Origin: Clostridium tetanomorphum
GTDB lineage: Bacteria > Bacillota > Clostridia > Clostridiales > Clostridiaceae
Assembly (NCBI RefSeq): GCF_017873215.1
Contig: NZ_JAGGKA010000001.1
Coordinates: 62,001-126,000, forward strand
Direction: 5' to 3'
Length of the DNA: 64,000 nucleotides
The notes under the pieces were generated by a model. It was not told where the DNA came from. It searched no databases and was given only the letters and a program-made list of their open reading frames with translations. Numbering within the stretch: position 1 is the first letter of the stretch; each line of letters begins with the position of its first letter. This document shows, piece by piece, positions 16,619-25,036 of this stretch. Both the position numbers and the translations under genes were made by a program.

Positions 16619-17317
16619 TTATAATACCTCCTTTATTCTAGGTTGAAGAATTAAGGATAAAGTAACTTTAAACATATAATAAATAGATTTAAGTGGAGTT
16701 ATTGAAGACTTACCACCTTGTCTTTCATCCATATCTACAGGAATCTCCTTAACTATCATGTTATGTTTATTTGCTAATAAAATTGTTTCAACTTCAGGAT
16801 AATCTTTTGGATAATAGTTAGCAAATAGTTTTATCATTTTTTTATTAACTGCTCTATACCCAGAAGTAGTATCAAAATAGGGAGATTTACACAAAAAAGA
16901 TACAAGCTTTGAAAAATATATTATACCCAATTGTCTAAAGGGACTTGGTTTATAATCAGTAGATCTTATGAATCTAGAACCTATAACCATATCTAAATTT
17001 TTAAATTTTATCTCATTAATCAGCTTATTCAAATCTTTAGCATTGTGCTGTCCATCACCATCTATTTGAATAGCTATATCATAATTGTTGTAAAGTGCAT
17101 AAATATATCCTGTTTGTACAGCTCCACCTATGCCTAAATTACAAGATAAATTTATAATTTTTGCACCTGCGCGCAGAGCTTCAGAATATGTATTATCTGT
17201 AGAACCATCGTTTATCACTAAAACATCTATATTAGAATTATTAAGTTTTATAGATTTTACTACATTGAAAATACATTTTTCTTCATTATAAGCTGGAATG
17301 ATAGCTATATATTTCAT
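16619..17317 (-). CDS. GT2 glycosyltransferase, polyprenyl-phosphate sugar synthase (DPM1/GtrB-like)
   Basis: A 232-residue GT-A enzyme. The nucleotide-sugar motif IIPAYNEEKCI opens the protein, VINDGSTDNT follows, DxD is seen in QIDGDGQHNAKDL (about residues 90-100), and GSRFI and the ETILLANKH acceptor region come after. No C-terminal membrane helices are present, so it is the soluble type; DUF2304 may tether it. It would move a sugar from NDP-sugar to undecaprenyl phosphate on the inner face. It is first in the operon, with AAGGAGG upstream of ATG 17317. Confidence 0.85.
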   Translation of the reverse strand: MKYIAIIPAYNEEKCIFNVVKSIKLNNSNIDVLVINDGSTDNTYSEALRAGAKIINLSCNLGIGGAVQTGYIYALYNNYDIAIQIDGDGQHNAKDLNKLINEIKFKNLDMVIGSRFIRSTDYKPSPFRQLGIIYFSKLVSFLCKSPYFDTTSGYRAVNKKMIKLFANYYPKDYPEVETILLANKHNMIVKEIPVDMDERQGGKSSITPLKSIYYMFKVTLSLILQPRIKEVL

Positions 17318-17591
17318 TCATAATACCTCCTTAAATTACTGTATAATTTTATAGTAATATCAAATATTTAAGGAATTTTTACTTAATTTATAAAATGATT
17401 TTTTATTTTCATACAATTACTTTATTTAACACTTCATACATTTTAACACTGAGAAGTTAATATATCAATACATTGTTAAACTTAATAAATATAAAATTAA
17501 AAGTAGACCTATAGAATGGGCATAAGTAAAAAGAGTCTATTCATATAAGTTCTTTTTTGTATAATTAAAAGCGTTATTGGAGGAATTATAT

Positions 17592-17666
17592 ATGAGCAAA
17601 AAAATATTTACTAAGGTTGCCATTATATTAGATACTACAATCAAGATAGATATCAATGGAATCTAA
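17592..17666 (+). CDS. Possible 24-residue small ORF
   Basis: A strong GGAGGAATTATAT precedes ATG 17592, and a 24-codon frame ends at 17666 immediately before a strong hairpin. The product starts MSKKIFTKVAIILDTTIK and has a short hydrophobic patch. It could be a real small peptide, or the surviving start of a lost gene. I recognise no family. The rest of the 17318-17591 interval holds nothing I can identify. Confidence 0.3.
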   Translation: MSKKIFTKVAIILDTTIKIDINGI

Positions 17667-17705
17667 AAAAGATGACTCCTGAACAATACAGGAATCATCT
17701 TTTAA
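17664..17705. terminator. Bidirectional terminator
   Basis: AAAAGATGACTCCTG pairs with CAGGAATCATCTTTT (one mismatch) around a 7-nt loop, with an A-run on the left and T-run on the right, so it works in both directions. It ends the minus-strand gene at 17710 and the small plus-strand ORF at 17592. Confidence 0.8.
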
Positions 17706-17709
17706 GTTA

Positions 17710-18435
17710 TTATATCTGTGAGCCAAAAATAGCTACATATTGATTATCTAAAACAAATCTATTATTTTCCCATTTTAAAGTATTTAAAATATATCCTAAA
17801 GAATCAGCATTATATCTTCCAGCTATTTTTTGATATGCCAATAATTCATATACGTTATTTGAATCAAAATCTACAGGATACAATCCGCTTAGTGGATTTA
17901 CGAATCCGGTGATTGGAGCTTTAAGCTTACCATTTTCGTCGTATATTTCATTTAAATAATCGGATCCTCTATTGGATATATCTATAATATATTTTGTATT
18001 ATTTTTCTTGCTGATAACTTCAACTTTATAGTTATCTTTATAAGTAACATTGTATTTATATTCTTCGTTATATACATTAAAATCAAATAATAATTTAGGA
18101 ATGTTGCTAACGAAGGAATAAATATAGTAGTACATTATTCCACCACTACCACCTGAAGCAATACTTATTAGAATATCATATACACCATCACCAGTAAAAT
18201 CAAACAAAGATAAATTAGGATTATATCCTGCATTATCCTTTAGTTGTATACTAGTAAATCTGCCTGTAACTCCATCCTGTATTACTAAGGTAATATTTTG
18301 CGTAAATGGACTAGATGGTGTTCTTATGCCAGTTAAATATATGTTATCAGGAATTCCATCACCATTTACATCTCCCCAAGCATATGACACAATACTTGGA
18401 TATGTTATATTTGTTCTAAAATAACAATTATACAT
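17710..18435 (-). CDS. FG-GAP/VCBS-like repeat protein
   Basis: A 241-residue protein with at least three calcium-loop-like motifs spaced along a beta-rich chain: DVNGDGIPD (about residue 22), DFTGDGVYD (about 78) and the degenerate DFDSNNVYE (about 205). These are the D-x-[DN]-x-D-G loops of FG-GAP/VCBS propeller blades. There is no signal peptide or membrane segment, so in a spore-former it could be deposited on the spore by the mother cell; it could also be a surface protein released another way. AAAGGAG precedes ATG 18435. It is divergent from the propeller gene at 18612. Confidence 0.65.
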   Translation of the reverse strand: MYNCYFRTNITYPSIVSYAWGDVNGDGIPDNIYLTGIRTPSSPFTQNITLVIQDGVTGRFTSIQLKDNAGYNPNLSLFDFTGDGVYDILISIASGGSGGIMYYYIYSFVSNIPKLLFDFNVYNEEYKYNVTYKDNYKVEVISKKNNTKYIIDISNRGSDYLNEIYDENGKLKAPITGFVNPLSGLYPVDFDSNNVYELLAYQKIAGRYNADSLGYILNTLKWENNRFVLDNQYVAIFGSQI

Positions 18436-18611
18436 AACGACTCCTTTGAATTATAAGCTTTTGTATATATTATGAGATAATTAATAAACATGTTACATGA
18501 CATAGCATATTAAAGACTCCTTATGTATATTTGTGGAACACTTTCTGAATTCAATCATAAAATGTAGTTGATGAGTAGTTGAATATAAATAGAAATATGA
18601 GGAGGTTTTCA

Positions 18612-19526
18612 ATGTATAATAATTCATTTTTTTATTGCCCTTATTGTATGCAACAACCTATTTTTCCGTTTAGAAATGATGGAATGAGGAATATAATTCC
18701 TATTCCTATTCCAGGTGGTAGATGGAGTCGTTGGGAGGATCTCGGTGGAGTTTTAGCTTCCGCTCCAGGTGCTTCCTCATGGGCACCCAATAGGATAGAT
18801 ACTTTTGTAAGGGGAACTGATGATGCCCTTTGGCATAAATGGTGGGATGGATCTCGCTGGAGTAATTGGGAAAGTCTTGGAGGTAGGTTGACATCAGCTC
18901 CTGCTGCTGTTTCCTGGGGCAACAATAGAATTGATGTATTTGCAAGAGGTACAGATAATGCTATGTGGCATATATGGTGGAACGGATCTCGCTGGAGCAA
19001 TTGGGAAAGCCTTGGTGGCGTTTTGACTTCTTCCCCTGCAGTTGCATCATGGGCAGCTAATAGACTAGATACCTTTGTAAGGGGAACTGATAATGCTCTT
19101 TGGCATAAATGGTGGGATGGATCTCGCTGGAGTAATTGGGAGAACCTTGGAGGAAGATTAACCTCTTCACCTGCTGCTGTTTCTTGGGGTAACAATAGAA
19201 TTGATGTATTTGCACGAGGAGAAGGAAATCGTCTATATCATCTATGGTGGGATGGTGCCCGATGGAGTAGATGGGAAAATCTTGGAGGAAGATTAACTTC
19301 TGGTCCAGCAGCTTCTTCTAGAAGAGCGAATAGACTTGAGGTATTTGCTAGGGGATTAAATAATCAATTAATCACTAGATCTTGGAATGGATCTAGGTGG
19401 AGTAATTGGTGGAATATTGGTGGAAACATAACTTCTGCTCCAGCAGCAGTATCTTGGGGACCAAATAGAACTGATGTGTTTGCTAGAGGAAGAAATAATG
19501 CAATGTGGCATATTTATAGAAATTAG
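18612..19526 (+). CDS. Tryptophan-rich six-bladed propeller protein (PLL/DUF346-like lectin fold)
   Basis: A 304-residue protein that is almost entirely six tandem 45-residue repeats (blades at about 18741, 18876, 19011, 19146, 19281, 19416), each with the pattern [27 protein letters not shown]-DNAMWHxWW. This is the PLL/DUF346 sugar-binding propeller pattern. The first 40 residues are different, with a CPYC pair and a Pro/Ile stretch, and no signal peptide. ATG 18612 with GAGGAGG is preferred to the in-frame TTG at 18579. GC content is visibly above its neighbours. A surface or spore lectin role is likely but inferred. Confidence 0.75.
   Translation: MYNNSFFYCPYCMQQPIFPFRNDGMRNIIPIPIPGGRWSRWEDLGGVLASAPGASSWAPNRIDTFVRGTDDALWHKWWDGSRWSNWESLGGRLTSAPAAVSWGNNRIDVFARGTDNAMWHIWWNGSRWSNWESLGGVLTSSPAVASWAANRLDTFVRGTDNALWHKWWDGSRWSNWENLGGRLTSSPAAVSWGNNRIDVFARGEGNRLYHLWWDGARWSRWENLGGRLTSGPAASSRRANRLEVFARGLNNQLITRSWNGSRWSNWWNIGGNITSAPAAVSWGPNRTDVFARGRNNAMWHIYRN
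18741..19280 (+). repeat. Duplicated 270-bp two-blade unit inside the propeller gene
   Basis: Bases 18741-19010 and 19011-19280 are tandem copies of a two-blade unit of exactly 270 bp. The odd blades share the [20 protein letters not shown] form and the even blades share [11 protein letters not shown], and long runs are identical at the DNA level. The single-blade period is 135 bp. Confidence 0.85.
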
Positions 19527-19608
19527 ATTAAAGGTAGATAAAGATCTAAAATAACACTATCTCTTTTATATCAATATTACACATATTAAGTAGGTGGTAA
19601 AGCTATAT

Positions 19609-19644
19609 AAAGACATTCGATCTTAAAAGATTGAGTGTCTTTTC
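19609..19644 (+). terminator. Rho-independent terminator downstream of the propeller gene
   Basis: AAAGACATTCGATCT (19609-19623) pairs with AGATTGAGTGTCTTT (19628-19642) with two G-U pairs, a 4-nt loop and a short T-run. It lies 80 bp past the propeller stop. Confidence 0.75.
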
Positions 19645-19664
19645 ATATAAGATGTTGAATTTAT

Positions 19665-19698
19665 TAAAAAAACCACGTTAAGTTTTTACTTAACGTGG
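19665..19698 (-). terminator. Rho-independent terminator for the minus-strand Cys-rich/SPOCS genes
   Basis: CCACGTTAAG (19673-19682) and CTTAACGTGG (19689-19698) form a perfect 10-bp stem; the A-run at 19665-19672 gives the T-run on the minus strand. It ends transcription from the genes at 19841-21527. Confidence 0.8.
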
Positions 19699-19840
19699 CA
19701 TCTATAATATGTCTTCTCATTAGAGGTACTAGAACGCCATCAAAAATCATCTATTTTTAATAAAATAAAAGATATTGGTTGCTAAAAGACATACAACTAC
19801 TGTTTAACTAAAGAAATTTAATAATTATAAGTTTCATAAG

Positions 19841-20323
19841 TTAATCACATGGTGAAGTATAGTTAGCTATCACCTTTACATTTAAATCTAATGGTGAGCA
19901 TACATCACTAACAGGAAGTATGAATCTAAATGCTCTTCTCACATCTATACAAGGGCCAGAACATCCGCAGTTATCAATATTTTTATCTTCAAGAATTATA
20001 TTATCAGTTTCTATACTTGGTACTCTATCTCTGGATACTATAAATGTGTCTGATTTATAAGCAAGTATTCTTCCAGATCTATTTGTTACTATGCAACCTA
20101 CAGTTATTTCTTTTCCTGGACAACAATTTACTAGCCTTACTACTACTCTTAATAATCTTGACACATCATTAAGACTAGTACTTAACACAACATTTTTACA
20201 AAGTTGGCAAGCATTAAAACGTACATTTCCATTAGTTGCAAATGGATCCTGCTCATAAAAGCTTAATAATTCAGAATTTCTATCTATTTCTTTAGTTTCT
20301 TTGTAAGAATCTGTTTTACTCAA
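19841..20323 (-). CDS. Cysteine-rich hypothetical protein, possible spore or surface structural protein
   Basis: A 160-residue soluble protein I cannot assign to a family. It has nine cysteines in clusters: CQLC near residue 40, CC near 68, a single C near 77, CGCSGPC near 120 and C near the end. The body looks beta-rich (VVVRLVNCCPGKEITVGCIV; FRFILPVSD; NVKVIANYTS). It has no signal peptide. It starts with TTG 20323 after GGGGGTG and lies on the same strand as two SPOCS-domain proteins, in keeping with a disulfide-linked coat or exosporium component; that is inference from context. Confidence 0.55.
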   Translation of the reverse strand: MSKTDSYKETKEIDRNSELLSFYEQDPFATNGNVRFNACQLCKNVVLSTSLNDVSRLLRVVVRLVNCCPGKEITVGCIVTNRSGRILAYKSDTFIVSRDRVPSIETDNIILEDKNIDNCGCSGPCIDVRRAFRFILPVSDVCSPLDLNVKVIANYTSPCD

Positions 20324-20397
20324 TTAAGGCACCCCCACTTTTTTATAATATACTGTTTATAATGTATTATATTAAGTGAAGGTGAAATGTGTTAATG

Positions 20398-21030
20398 TTA
20401 TTTCCAATTTGATTCAAAATATTGTCCATTCATATTCATATCATATTCAATTTCTATATCTGCATCATCATTTTCAACAGGCATACTAATGCTTTTGTTT
20501 TCTTCTATAGGTTCTGGTTCTTCTATTTTAGTTATAGTTTCCTTTTTAGGAATAACTTCTACTATTTCTTCTTCATATTCATCTATGTCATCACTATATA
20601 TAGGACATACTAATAATAAAAGTGAAACATAAAATCCTCTATTACTTTGTTGTGTTACTATAGCATCCTCAATAAAAGTTTTAGCAGTTAAATTGTGTGT
20701 TTCTATATTATTTGTTGGTAATAAACATGAAAAATGTTTATAAAATTCTATAGTATTAATAGGGCTAGATGGTTGTTCAGCAACATAGACTATTTTTGTT
20801 GTTATAATGCCATGAAGGAAAAGTTTATCTTCACCTTGAGTATATATTACCTTACTTTTTACTACTTTTGTATCAAAAAAAATTTGTAATGGGGTTTCAA
20901 CATTAGGCATATCTTCGGAAAAATTAATACCGAAGGTTTCACATACTTCTTTACGTGGATAGTGTAAATTGTAAGAATTTAAATCCTCCTGGGTGATAAC
21001 ACCTGATATTTCTATGTCATTAACTTTCAT
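20398..21030 (-). CDS. Single SPOCS (DUF3794) domain protein
   Basis: A 210-residue protein. Residues about 40-145 match the SPOCS/DUF3794 beta-sandwich of SipL and CotE-interacting proteins: a leading strand, VKSKVIYTQGEDKLFLHGII, TTKIVYVAEQ and a following FYKHFSCLLP strand. The last 60 residues are acidic and Glu/Pro-rich (EEEIVEVIPKKETITKIEEP), likely disordered. SipL-type domains anchor coat protein SpoIVA in Clostridia, but SipL is much longer and has a LysM domain that is missing here, so this is a separate relative. AAAGGAG lies before ATG 21030. Confidence 0.7.
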   Translation of the reverse strand: MKVNDIEISGVITQEDLNSYNLHYPRKEVCETFGINFSEDMPNVETPLQIFFDTKVVKSKVIYTQGEDKLFLHGIITTKIVYVAEQPSSPINTIEFYKHFSCLLPTNNIETHNLTAKTFIEDAIVTQQSNRGFYVSLLLLVCPIYSDDIDEYEEEIVEVIPKKETITKIEEPEPIEENKSISMPVENDDADIEIEYDMNMNGQYFESNWK

Positions 21031-21086
21031 TTTTTACTCCTTTCCATTTAAATTACTAAAGTTTATATGATCTTATATTTTTAATA

Positions 21087-21527
21087 CTATGAAAATAATG
21101 GTGCTATATATACTCTTGTTGACACCATTAATTCTTTTGGATCTATTACTTTTAGGTTAAATTTATCTACTGGTACATAAACATTTTTTATATTCACATC
21201 ATTATAAGCATAGGATATTTCTGTTGAGAAGGGTATTTTGTAGTTTAGTTGGTGATCCTTTTTAGCTGAGGCATTTGATACATAGTTAATATCTATGTTT
21301 TTAAAGCCTATAATATTTACTTTGCAACCTCTTTTTAACTTTATTTTCTTGAATATTTTTATACTAATTCCTATGTTTATACTTAATATCTTTGATATCT
21401 CACAAGGGATATATGATAATTTAAGTATATTAGTTTGAGTTATTTTAGAGTGTGGTATATTTATTAAATTTCTAGAAATTTCTTCTGAAGAGGTTAATCC
21501 ATTAATTACTATATTGTAATCCTTCAC
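21087..21527 (-). CDS. Short SPOCS (DUF3794)-like protein
   Basis: A 146-residue relative of the neighbouring SPOCS protein. The central part has the same strand order: KIKLKRGCKVNIIGFKNIDI, then YVSNASAKKDHQLNYKIPF and a final ELMVSTRVYIAPLF strand. No acidic tail, signal peptide or membrane helix. It is 57 bp upstream (in transcription) of the larger SPOCS gene and probably shares its transcript. AGGAGGAGA precedes ATG 21527. A spore envelope role is likely from the family but unproven. Confidence 0.6.
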   Translation of the reverse strand: MKDYNIVINGLTSSEEISRNLINIPHSKITQTNILKLSYIPCEISKILSINIGISIKIFKKIKLKRGCKVNIIGFKNIDINYVSNASAKKDHQLNYKIPFSTEISYAYNDVNIKNVYVPVDKFNLKVIDPKELMVSTRVYIAPLFS

Positions 21528-21810
21528 TTACTCTCCTCCTTAATAATTTTTATAATATATAATATGTTTTATTTAAATAAATTCCACAATATAATAAAAA
21601 AGGAGAATATTATTTAATTAATTGCTTTTTAAAATTATATTAGAAACAAAGCAATATTTTATAATATGATAAAATGGATTATAGATTGACACATAATTCT
21701 TCAGATGCTATCATTGGCTTACTCAACTTCGTATTATGGGGATACTAAAACAATATTTGATTAGTACATTATAAGTTATTAAAGTTTACTGCTTTGAAGG
21801 AAGTGTAATA

Positions 21811-23388
21811 ATGAATAAAAAGGATGGATTCAAGTTTAATATAAGAAGTGTATTTTTTAATACTTTCAAGATGATAATTATTATGGTTATTTCCACTATA
21901 TTATCATTTATATTTAGAGACATTGGGTTTCATGAATCAAATGTAATTATAGCATTTATTTTAGGAGTATTATTTGTTGCAAAATATACAGAAGGATATT
22001 TTTATGGTGTAGGTTCTTCAATAATTGGAGTTTTGACGTTCAACTTCTTTTTTACTGAACCATATTATACTTTTTCAGCATATAGAGCAGACTATCCAGT
22101 TACATTTGCTGTCATGCTTATAGCGGCAGTTATTACAAGTACATTAACTTCAAGAGTTAAGAAAGAAGCAAGAATTTCTTCTATTCGTGAAAAAAGAATA
22201 AAACTTTTATATAAGATTAATAAAGGATTGCTTAAATCTAGAAATAAAAATCAAGTAATAGAATTTTGTGGCAAAAGCTTGGTTGAAATGTTTAATAGAA
22301 TGGTTATTATAGTAGTTACAAATTCGGATTATAATATTGAAGAGCCTAGCACTTATACATCGAAGACAAATGATAATATTAATATTTTTCAATCAACTAT
22401 AGAAAAGCAAGCTATTTTAAAATCATTTAAAACAGGAAAAGCTATGGGAATTGGAACAGAAATTTTTTCTAACAGTAGTGCATATTATCAACCTATTATA
22501 GGACAAAATTCTATTCTTGGAGTAATTGGTTTATCTTGCTTTGATAAGAATTTATTATCGGAAAATGATAAGATATTATTGAAATCGGTGTCAACACAAA
22601 TTGCTCTAGCTATTGAAAGAGAACATTTATTTGAAAAACAAAAAAAGGCAAATTTAGAGGCAGAAAGAGAGAAAATGAGAGGAAATCTTTTAAGGTCAAT
22701 TTCACATGATTTAAGAACTCCTCTTACAGGAATTTTAGGCTCAGTTACTACAATAATTGATAATAGTAACTGTTTAGATGACAACATTAAAAATGAACTT
22801 CTGCAAAATATTTTTGAAGATACAAGTTGGTTGATACATTCTGTTGAAAATATATTAAGTATGACTCGTATAGATGAAGGAAAATTTGAAATTAAAAAGA
22901 ATTTAGAGTTAGTAGAAGAAATTATTTCTGGAGCAATATCGAAGGTTAAAAGATTTACTGGAAATCATATTTTAAAAATAAATGTACCAGATAATTTAAT
23001 TATAGTTAATGTTGATGGATTACTTATTGAGCAAGTAATAATTAATTTAATTGATAATGCTATAAAATATACACCAGTTAATTCAGTTATACAAGTTAAT
23101 GTTAAGGAAGAGAATGATAAGGTGATTTTTGAGGTTTCAGATACGGGAAAAGGTATTGCTCAAGAAGATTTAAATAACATTTTTGACAGATTTTATACTA
23201 GCAGTAAGTCTGGGCATTTAGAAAAAAGAGGAACTGGTCTTGGGCTTGCAATATGCAAATCAATTATATTAGCTCATGATGGAGAAATCTTTGCCTTTAA
23301 TAATTCATCTGGTGGTGCGACATTTAAATTCAGTTTACCGTTAGGGAGTGATGTAAGTGGATATGAAACCATTAATTTTAATAGTTGA
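21811..23388 (+). CDS. KdpD-like sensor histidine kinase lacking the N-terminal KdpD domain
   Basis: A 525-residue kinase. Four transmembrane helices (about residues 17-115) match the DUF4118 membrane domain of KdpD (TEGYFYGVGSSIIGVLTFNF and FFFTEPYYTF), then a GAF-like domain (about 130-270), HisKA with H299 (SISHDLRTPL), and HATPase with NLIDNAIKYTP, DTGKGIA and GTGLGLAI. Full KdpD is near 900 residues; the N-terminal KdpD/USP region that senses K+ and c-di-AMP is absent, so input must come from the membrane and GAF parts. It overlaps the response-regulator gene by 32 bp. Confidence 0.88.
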   Translation: MNKKDGFKFNIRSVFFNTFKMIIIMVISTILSFIFRDIGFHESNVIIAFILGVLFVAKYTEGYFYGVGSSIIGVLTFNFFFTEPYYTFSAYRADYPVTFAVMLIAAVITSTLTSRVKKEARISSIREKRIKLLYKINKGLLKSRNKNQVIEFCGKSLVEMFNRMVIIVVTNSDYNIEEPSTYTSKTNDNINIFQSTIEKQAILKSFKTGKAMGIGTEIFSNSSAYYQPIIGQNSILGVIGLSCFDKNLLSENDKILLKSVSTQIALAIEREHLFEKQKKANLEAEREKMRGNLLRSISHDLRTPLTGILGSVTTIIDNSNCLDDNIKNELLQNIFEDTSWLIHSVENILSMTRIDEGKFEIKKNLELVEEIISGAISKVKRFTGNHILKINVPDNLIIVNVDGLLIEQVIINLIDNAIKYTPVNSVIQVNVKEENDKVIFEVSDTGKGIAQEDLNNIFDRFYTSSKSGHLEKRGTGLGLAICKSIILAHDGEIFAFNNSSGGATFKFSLPLGSDVSGYETINFNS

Positions 23389-24058
23389 AGATGATAAACC
23401 TATCTGCAAGTTTATTCATGTATCACTTGAAACACAAGGGTATAAGTGTGTTAATACACAATATGGCAAAGAAGCTATTTCACTTGTGTTTTCTCATAGT
23501 CCAGATATTGTGATTTTAGATTTAGGATTGCCCGATATGGATGGAATTGATGTCATTGAAAAAATAAGACCAGTAACTAAAGCAAAAATAATTGTTGTAT
23601 CAGCACGTGGACATGAAAGGGAGAAAGTTACTGCATTAGATTATGGAGCTGATGATTATTTAACTAAACCTTTTAGTGTGGCTGAACTTTTAGCACGGAT
23701 TAGGGTAGCACTTAGACATTCTAATCAAATTAATAATTCTCAAAATGAAATAACAGAAATATTTACAGTTAGAAACTTAAAAATAGATTTTGAAAGACGA
23801 AAAGTTTCTATTTTAGATAGAGATATACACTTAACACCTATTGAATATAAGCTTATGGAATTAATGGCTAAATATGCCGGACGTGTTTTAACTCATAAAT
23901 TTATAATTAATGAAATTTGGGGTAGTTGTTGTGAAGACGATACAAAGTCACTTAGAGTTTTTATGGCAAATATACGAAGGAAAATAGAAAAGAATCCTGC
24001 TCAACCAGAATATATTTTAACTGAAGTAGGGGTTGGGTATAGACTTATTGATGAATAA
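23357..24058 (+). CDS. KdpE-like OmpR-family response regulator
   Basis: A 233-residue regulator. The receiver has EDD at residues 11-13, phospho-acceptor D55 in VILDLGLPD, and K in YLTKPF; the winged helix (about 135-230) has PIEYKLMELMAKYAGRVLTH and TEVGVGYRL, all KdpE-like. GTG 23357 has GGGAG at good spacing; ATG 23363, two codons later, is a possible alternative. It overlaps the kinase gene by 32 bp. No kdpFABC genes follow; the next operon is a Trk system, the probable target. Confidence 0.88.
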   Translation: MDMKPLILIVEDDKPICKFIHVSLETQGYKCVNTQYGKEAISLVFSHSPDIVILDLGLPDMDGIDVIEKIRPVTKAKIIVVSARGHEREKVTALDYGADDYLTKPFSVAELLARIRVALRHSNQINNSQNEITEIFTVRNLKIDFERRKVSILDRDIHLTPIEYKLMELMAKYAGRVLTHKFIINEIWGSCCEDDTKSLRVFMANIRRKIEKNPAQPEYILTEVGVGYRLIDE

Positions 24059-24074
24059 TATATATTAAAAAAAT

Positions 24075-24099
24075 GAAGCTAAAATTGGCTTCTTTTTTT
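24075..24099 (+). terminator. Rho-independent terminator after the two-component genes
   Basis: GAAGC (24075-24079) pairs with GCTTC (24088-24092) around an 8-nt loop, followed by a run of seven T. It sits 16 bp after the response regulator stop and separates it from the Trk operon. Confidence 0.75.
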
Positions 24100-24120
24100 A
24101 TTAATAAATATTAATACAAT

Positions 24121-24179
24121 CTTTATACAGGACAAGCTATTTTAATACTATCTTTATAATAATTTTGATAAACTTTATA
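24121..24179 (+). promoter_or_regulatory. Three direct CTTTATA repeats upstream of the Trk operon, candidate KdpE-like binding sites
   Basis: CTTTATA occurs at 24121-24127, 24152-24158 and 24173-24179, spaced 31 and 21 bp, that is close to three and two helical turns, so all face one side of the DNA. The E. coli KdpE site is a T-rich element of similar sequence. The last copy is about 20 bp before the ribosome binding site of the next gene. Binding is inferred. Confidence 0.4.
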
Positions 24180-24206
24180 ACATACACAATAGAAAGGAGA
24201 GAAATT

Positions 24207-24599
24207 ATGGTCAAAATTTATAATAAGTTAGAATATTTTCAAGAAAATATAAAGGAAGCCATTATAAATTTAAAAACTAACAATTGTTCTTTGGCACATG
24301 AATATATAATTTTGGCTATGGTGGAAGATGAGAATGCACCAGAAGGACACAACTTGCTTGGTATTCTTTCAGAAATTAAAGGTGATTTAATATTAGCAGG
24401 AAAACATTATAGAGCTTCTTGGGCACTTGACCCAACATATAAACCAGCTTCTAGAAATTTAGAGAGAATAACTTCTTTTAATTATATATTTAATAGAGAG
24501 CATATAGATTATGGTGATAAGCCTGAAAAGGAAGAGGAGATAGTTTATTATATTGAATATAATTCAAAAAATATAGGACATTTAAAAAAGAAGGAGTAG
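24207..24599 (+). CDS. Small TPR-like protein leading the Trk operon
   Basis: A 130-residue helical protein. About residues 25-80 look like two tetratricopeptide helices pairs: NNCSLAHEYIILAMVEDENA then GHNLLGILSEIKGDLILAGK, HYRASWALDPTYKPA. The C-terminal part is charged (YGDKPEKEEEIVYYIEY). ATG 24207 with AAAGGAG is chosen over an upstream in-frame ATG at 24165. It is 5 bp ahead of the first RCK gene, so it belongs to the potassium uptake operon. Its role there is unknown; a protein-protein adaptor is plausible. Confidence 0.6.
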   Translation: MVKIYNKLEYFQENIKEAIINLKTNNCSLAHEYIILAMVEDENAPEGHNLLGILSEIKGDLILAGKHYRASWALDPTYKPASRNLERITSFNYIFNREHIDYGDKPEKEEEIVYYIEYNSKNIGHLKKKE

Positions 24600-24604
24600 G
24601 TTTT

Positions 24605-25036
24605 ATGAAAAAAAAATATAATTATGTAATTATAGCAGGTTGTAGTAGGTTTGGTGTTAATATAGCTTCTTTATTATCAGCGCAAGGAAATGATGTCATC
24701 GTTATTGACAAAGATAAAACAGCCTTTAGAAAATTACTGCATGATTATAGTGGATTTAAAATGTATGGTGATGCAACTGATATTGATATCTTAATGGAAG
24801 CAGGAATTAAAAAGGCTAATATAGTTTTAGCTGCAACAGATGATGATAATACAAATATTATGATATCTCAAATAGCTAGTGAATTATTTGAAGTAGATAA
24901 AGTAGTTTCTAGAATTTATGATACTGAAAAGGAGATTGTATATAGCGATTTAGATGTAAAGATTATTCGCCCAGCGAAGTTATCGATAAATGAATTTGAA
25001 AGATTAGCATTGGATAATGTAACGGAGGTACACTAA
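24605..25036 (+). CDS. RCK_N-only TrkA/KtrA-like potassium channel regulator
   Basis: A 143-residue Rossmann protein with a single RCK_N domain: the NAD/ATP-binding turn AGCSRFGVNIAS (about residue 11), VIVIDKDKTAF, then GDATDIDILMEAGIKKANIV and LAATDDDNTNIM. The RCK_C ligand-binding domain usual in TrkA/KtrA (about 220 residues) is missing. Its stop overlaps the ATG of the next, two-domain TrkA protein, so the two are likely co-translated and may form a mixed gating ring under the TrkH channel. Confidence 0.82.
   Translation: MKKKYNYVIIAGCSRFGVNIASLLSAQGNDVIVIDKDKTAFRKLLHDYSGFKMYGDATDIDILMEAGIKKANIVLAATDDDNTNIMISQIASELFEVDKVVSRIYDTEKEIVYSDLDVKIIRPAKLSINEFERLALDNVTEVH

Noticed and set aside
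18641-19195. A 184-codon minus-strand ORF through the propeller repeats
   Set aside because: It is antisense to the tandem repeats of a much better supported gene; its Pro/Leu/Ser-rich repeats are a by-product of the periodic sense codons.
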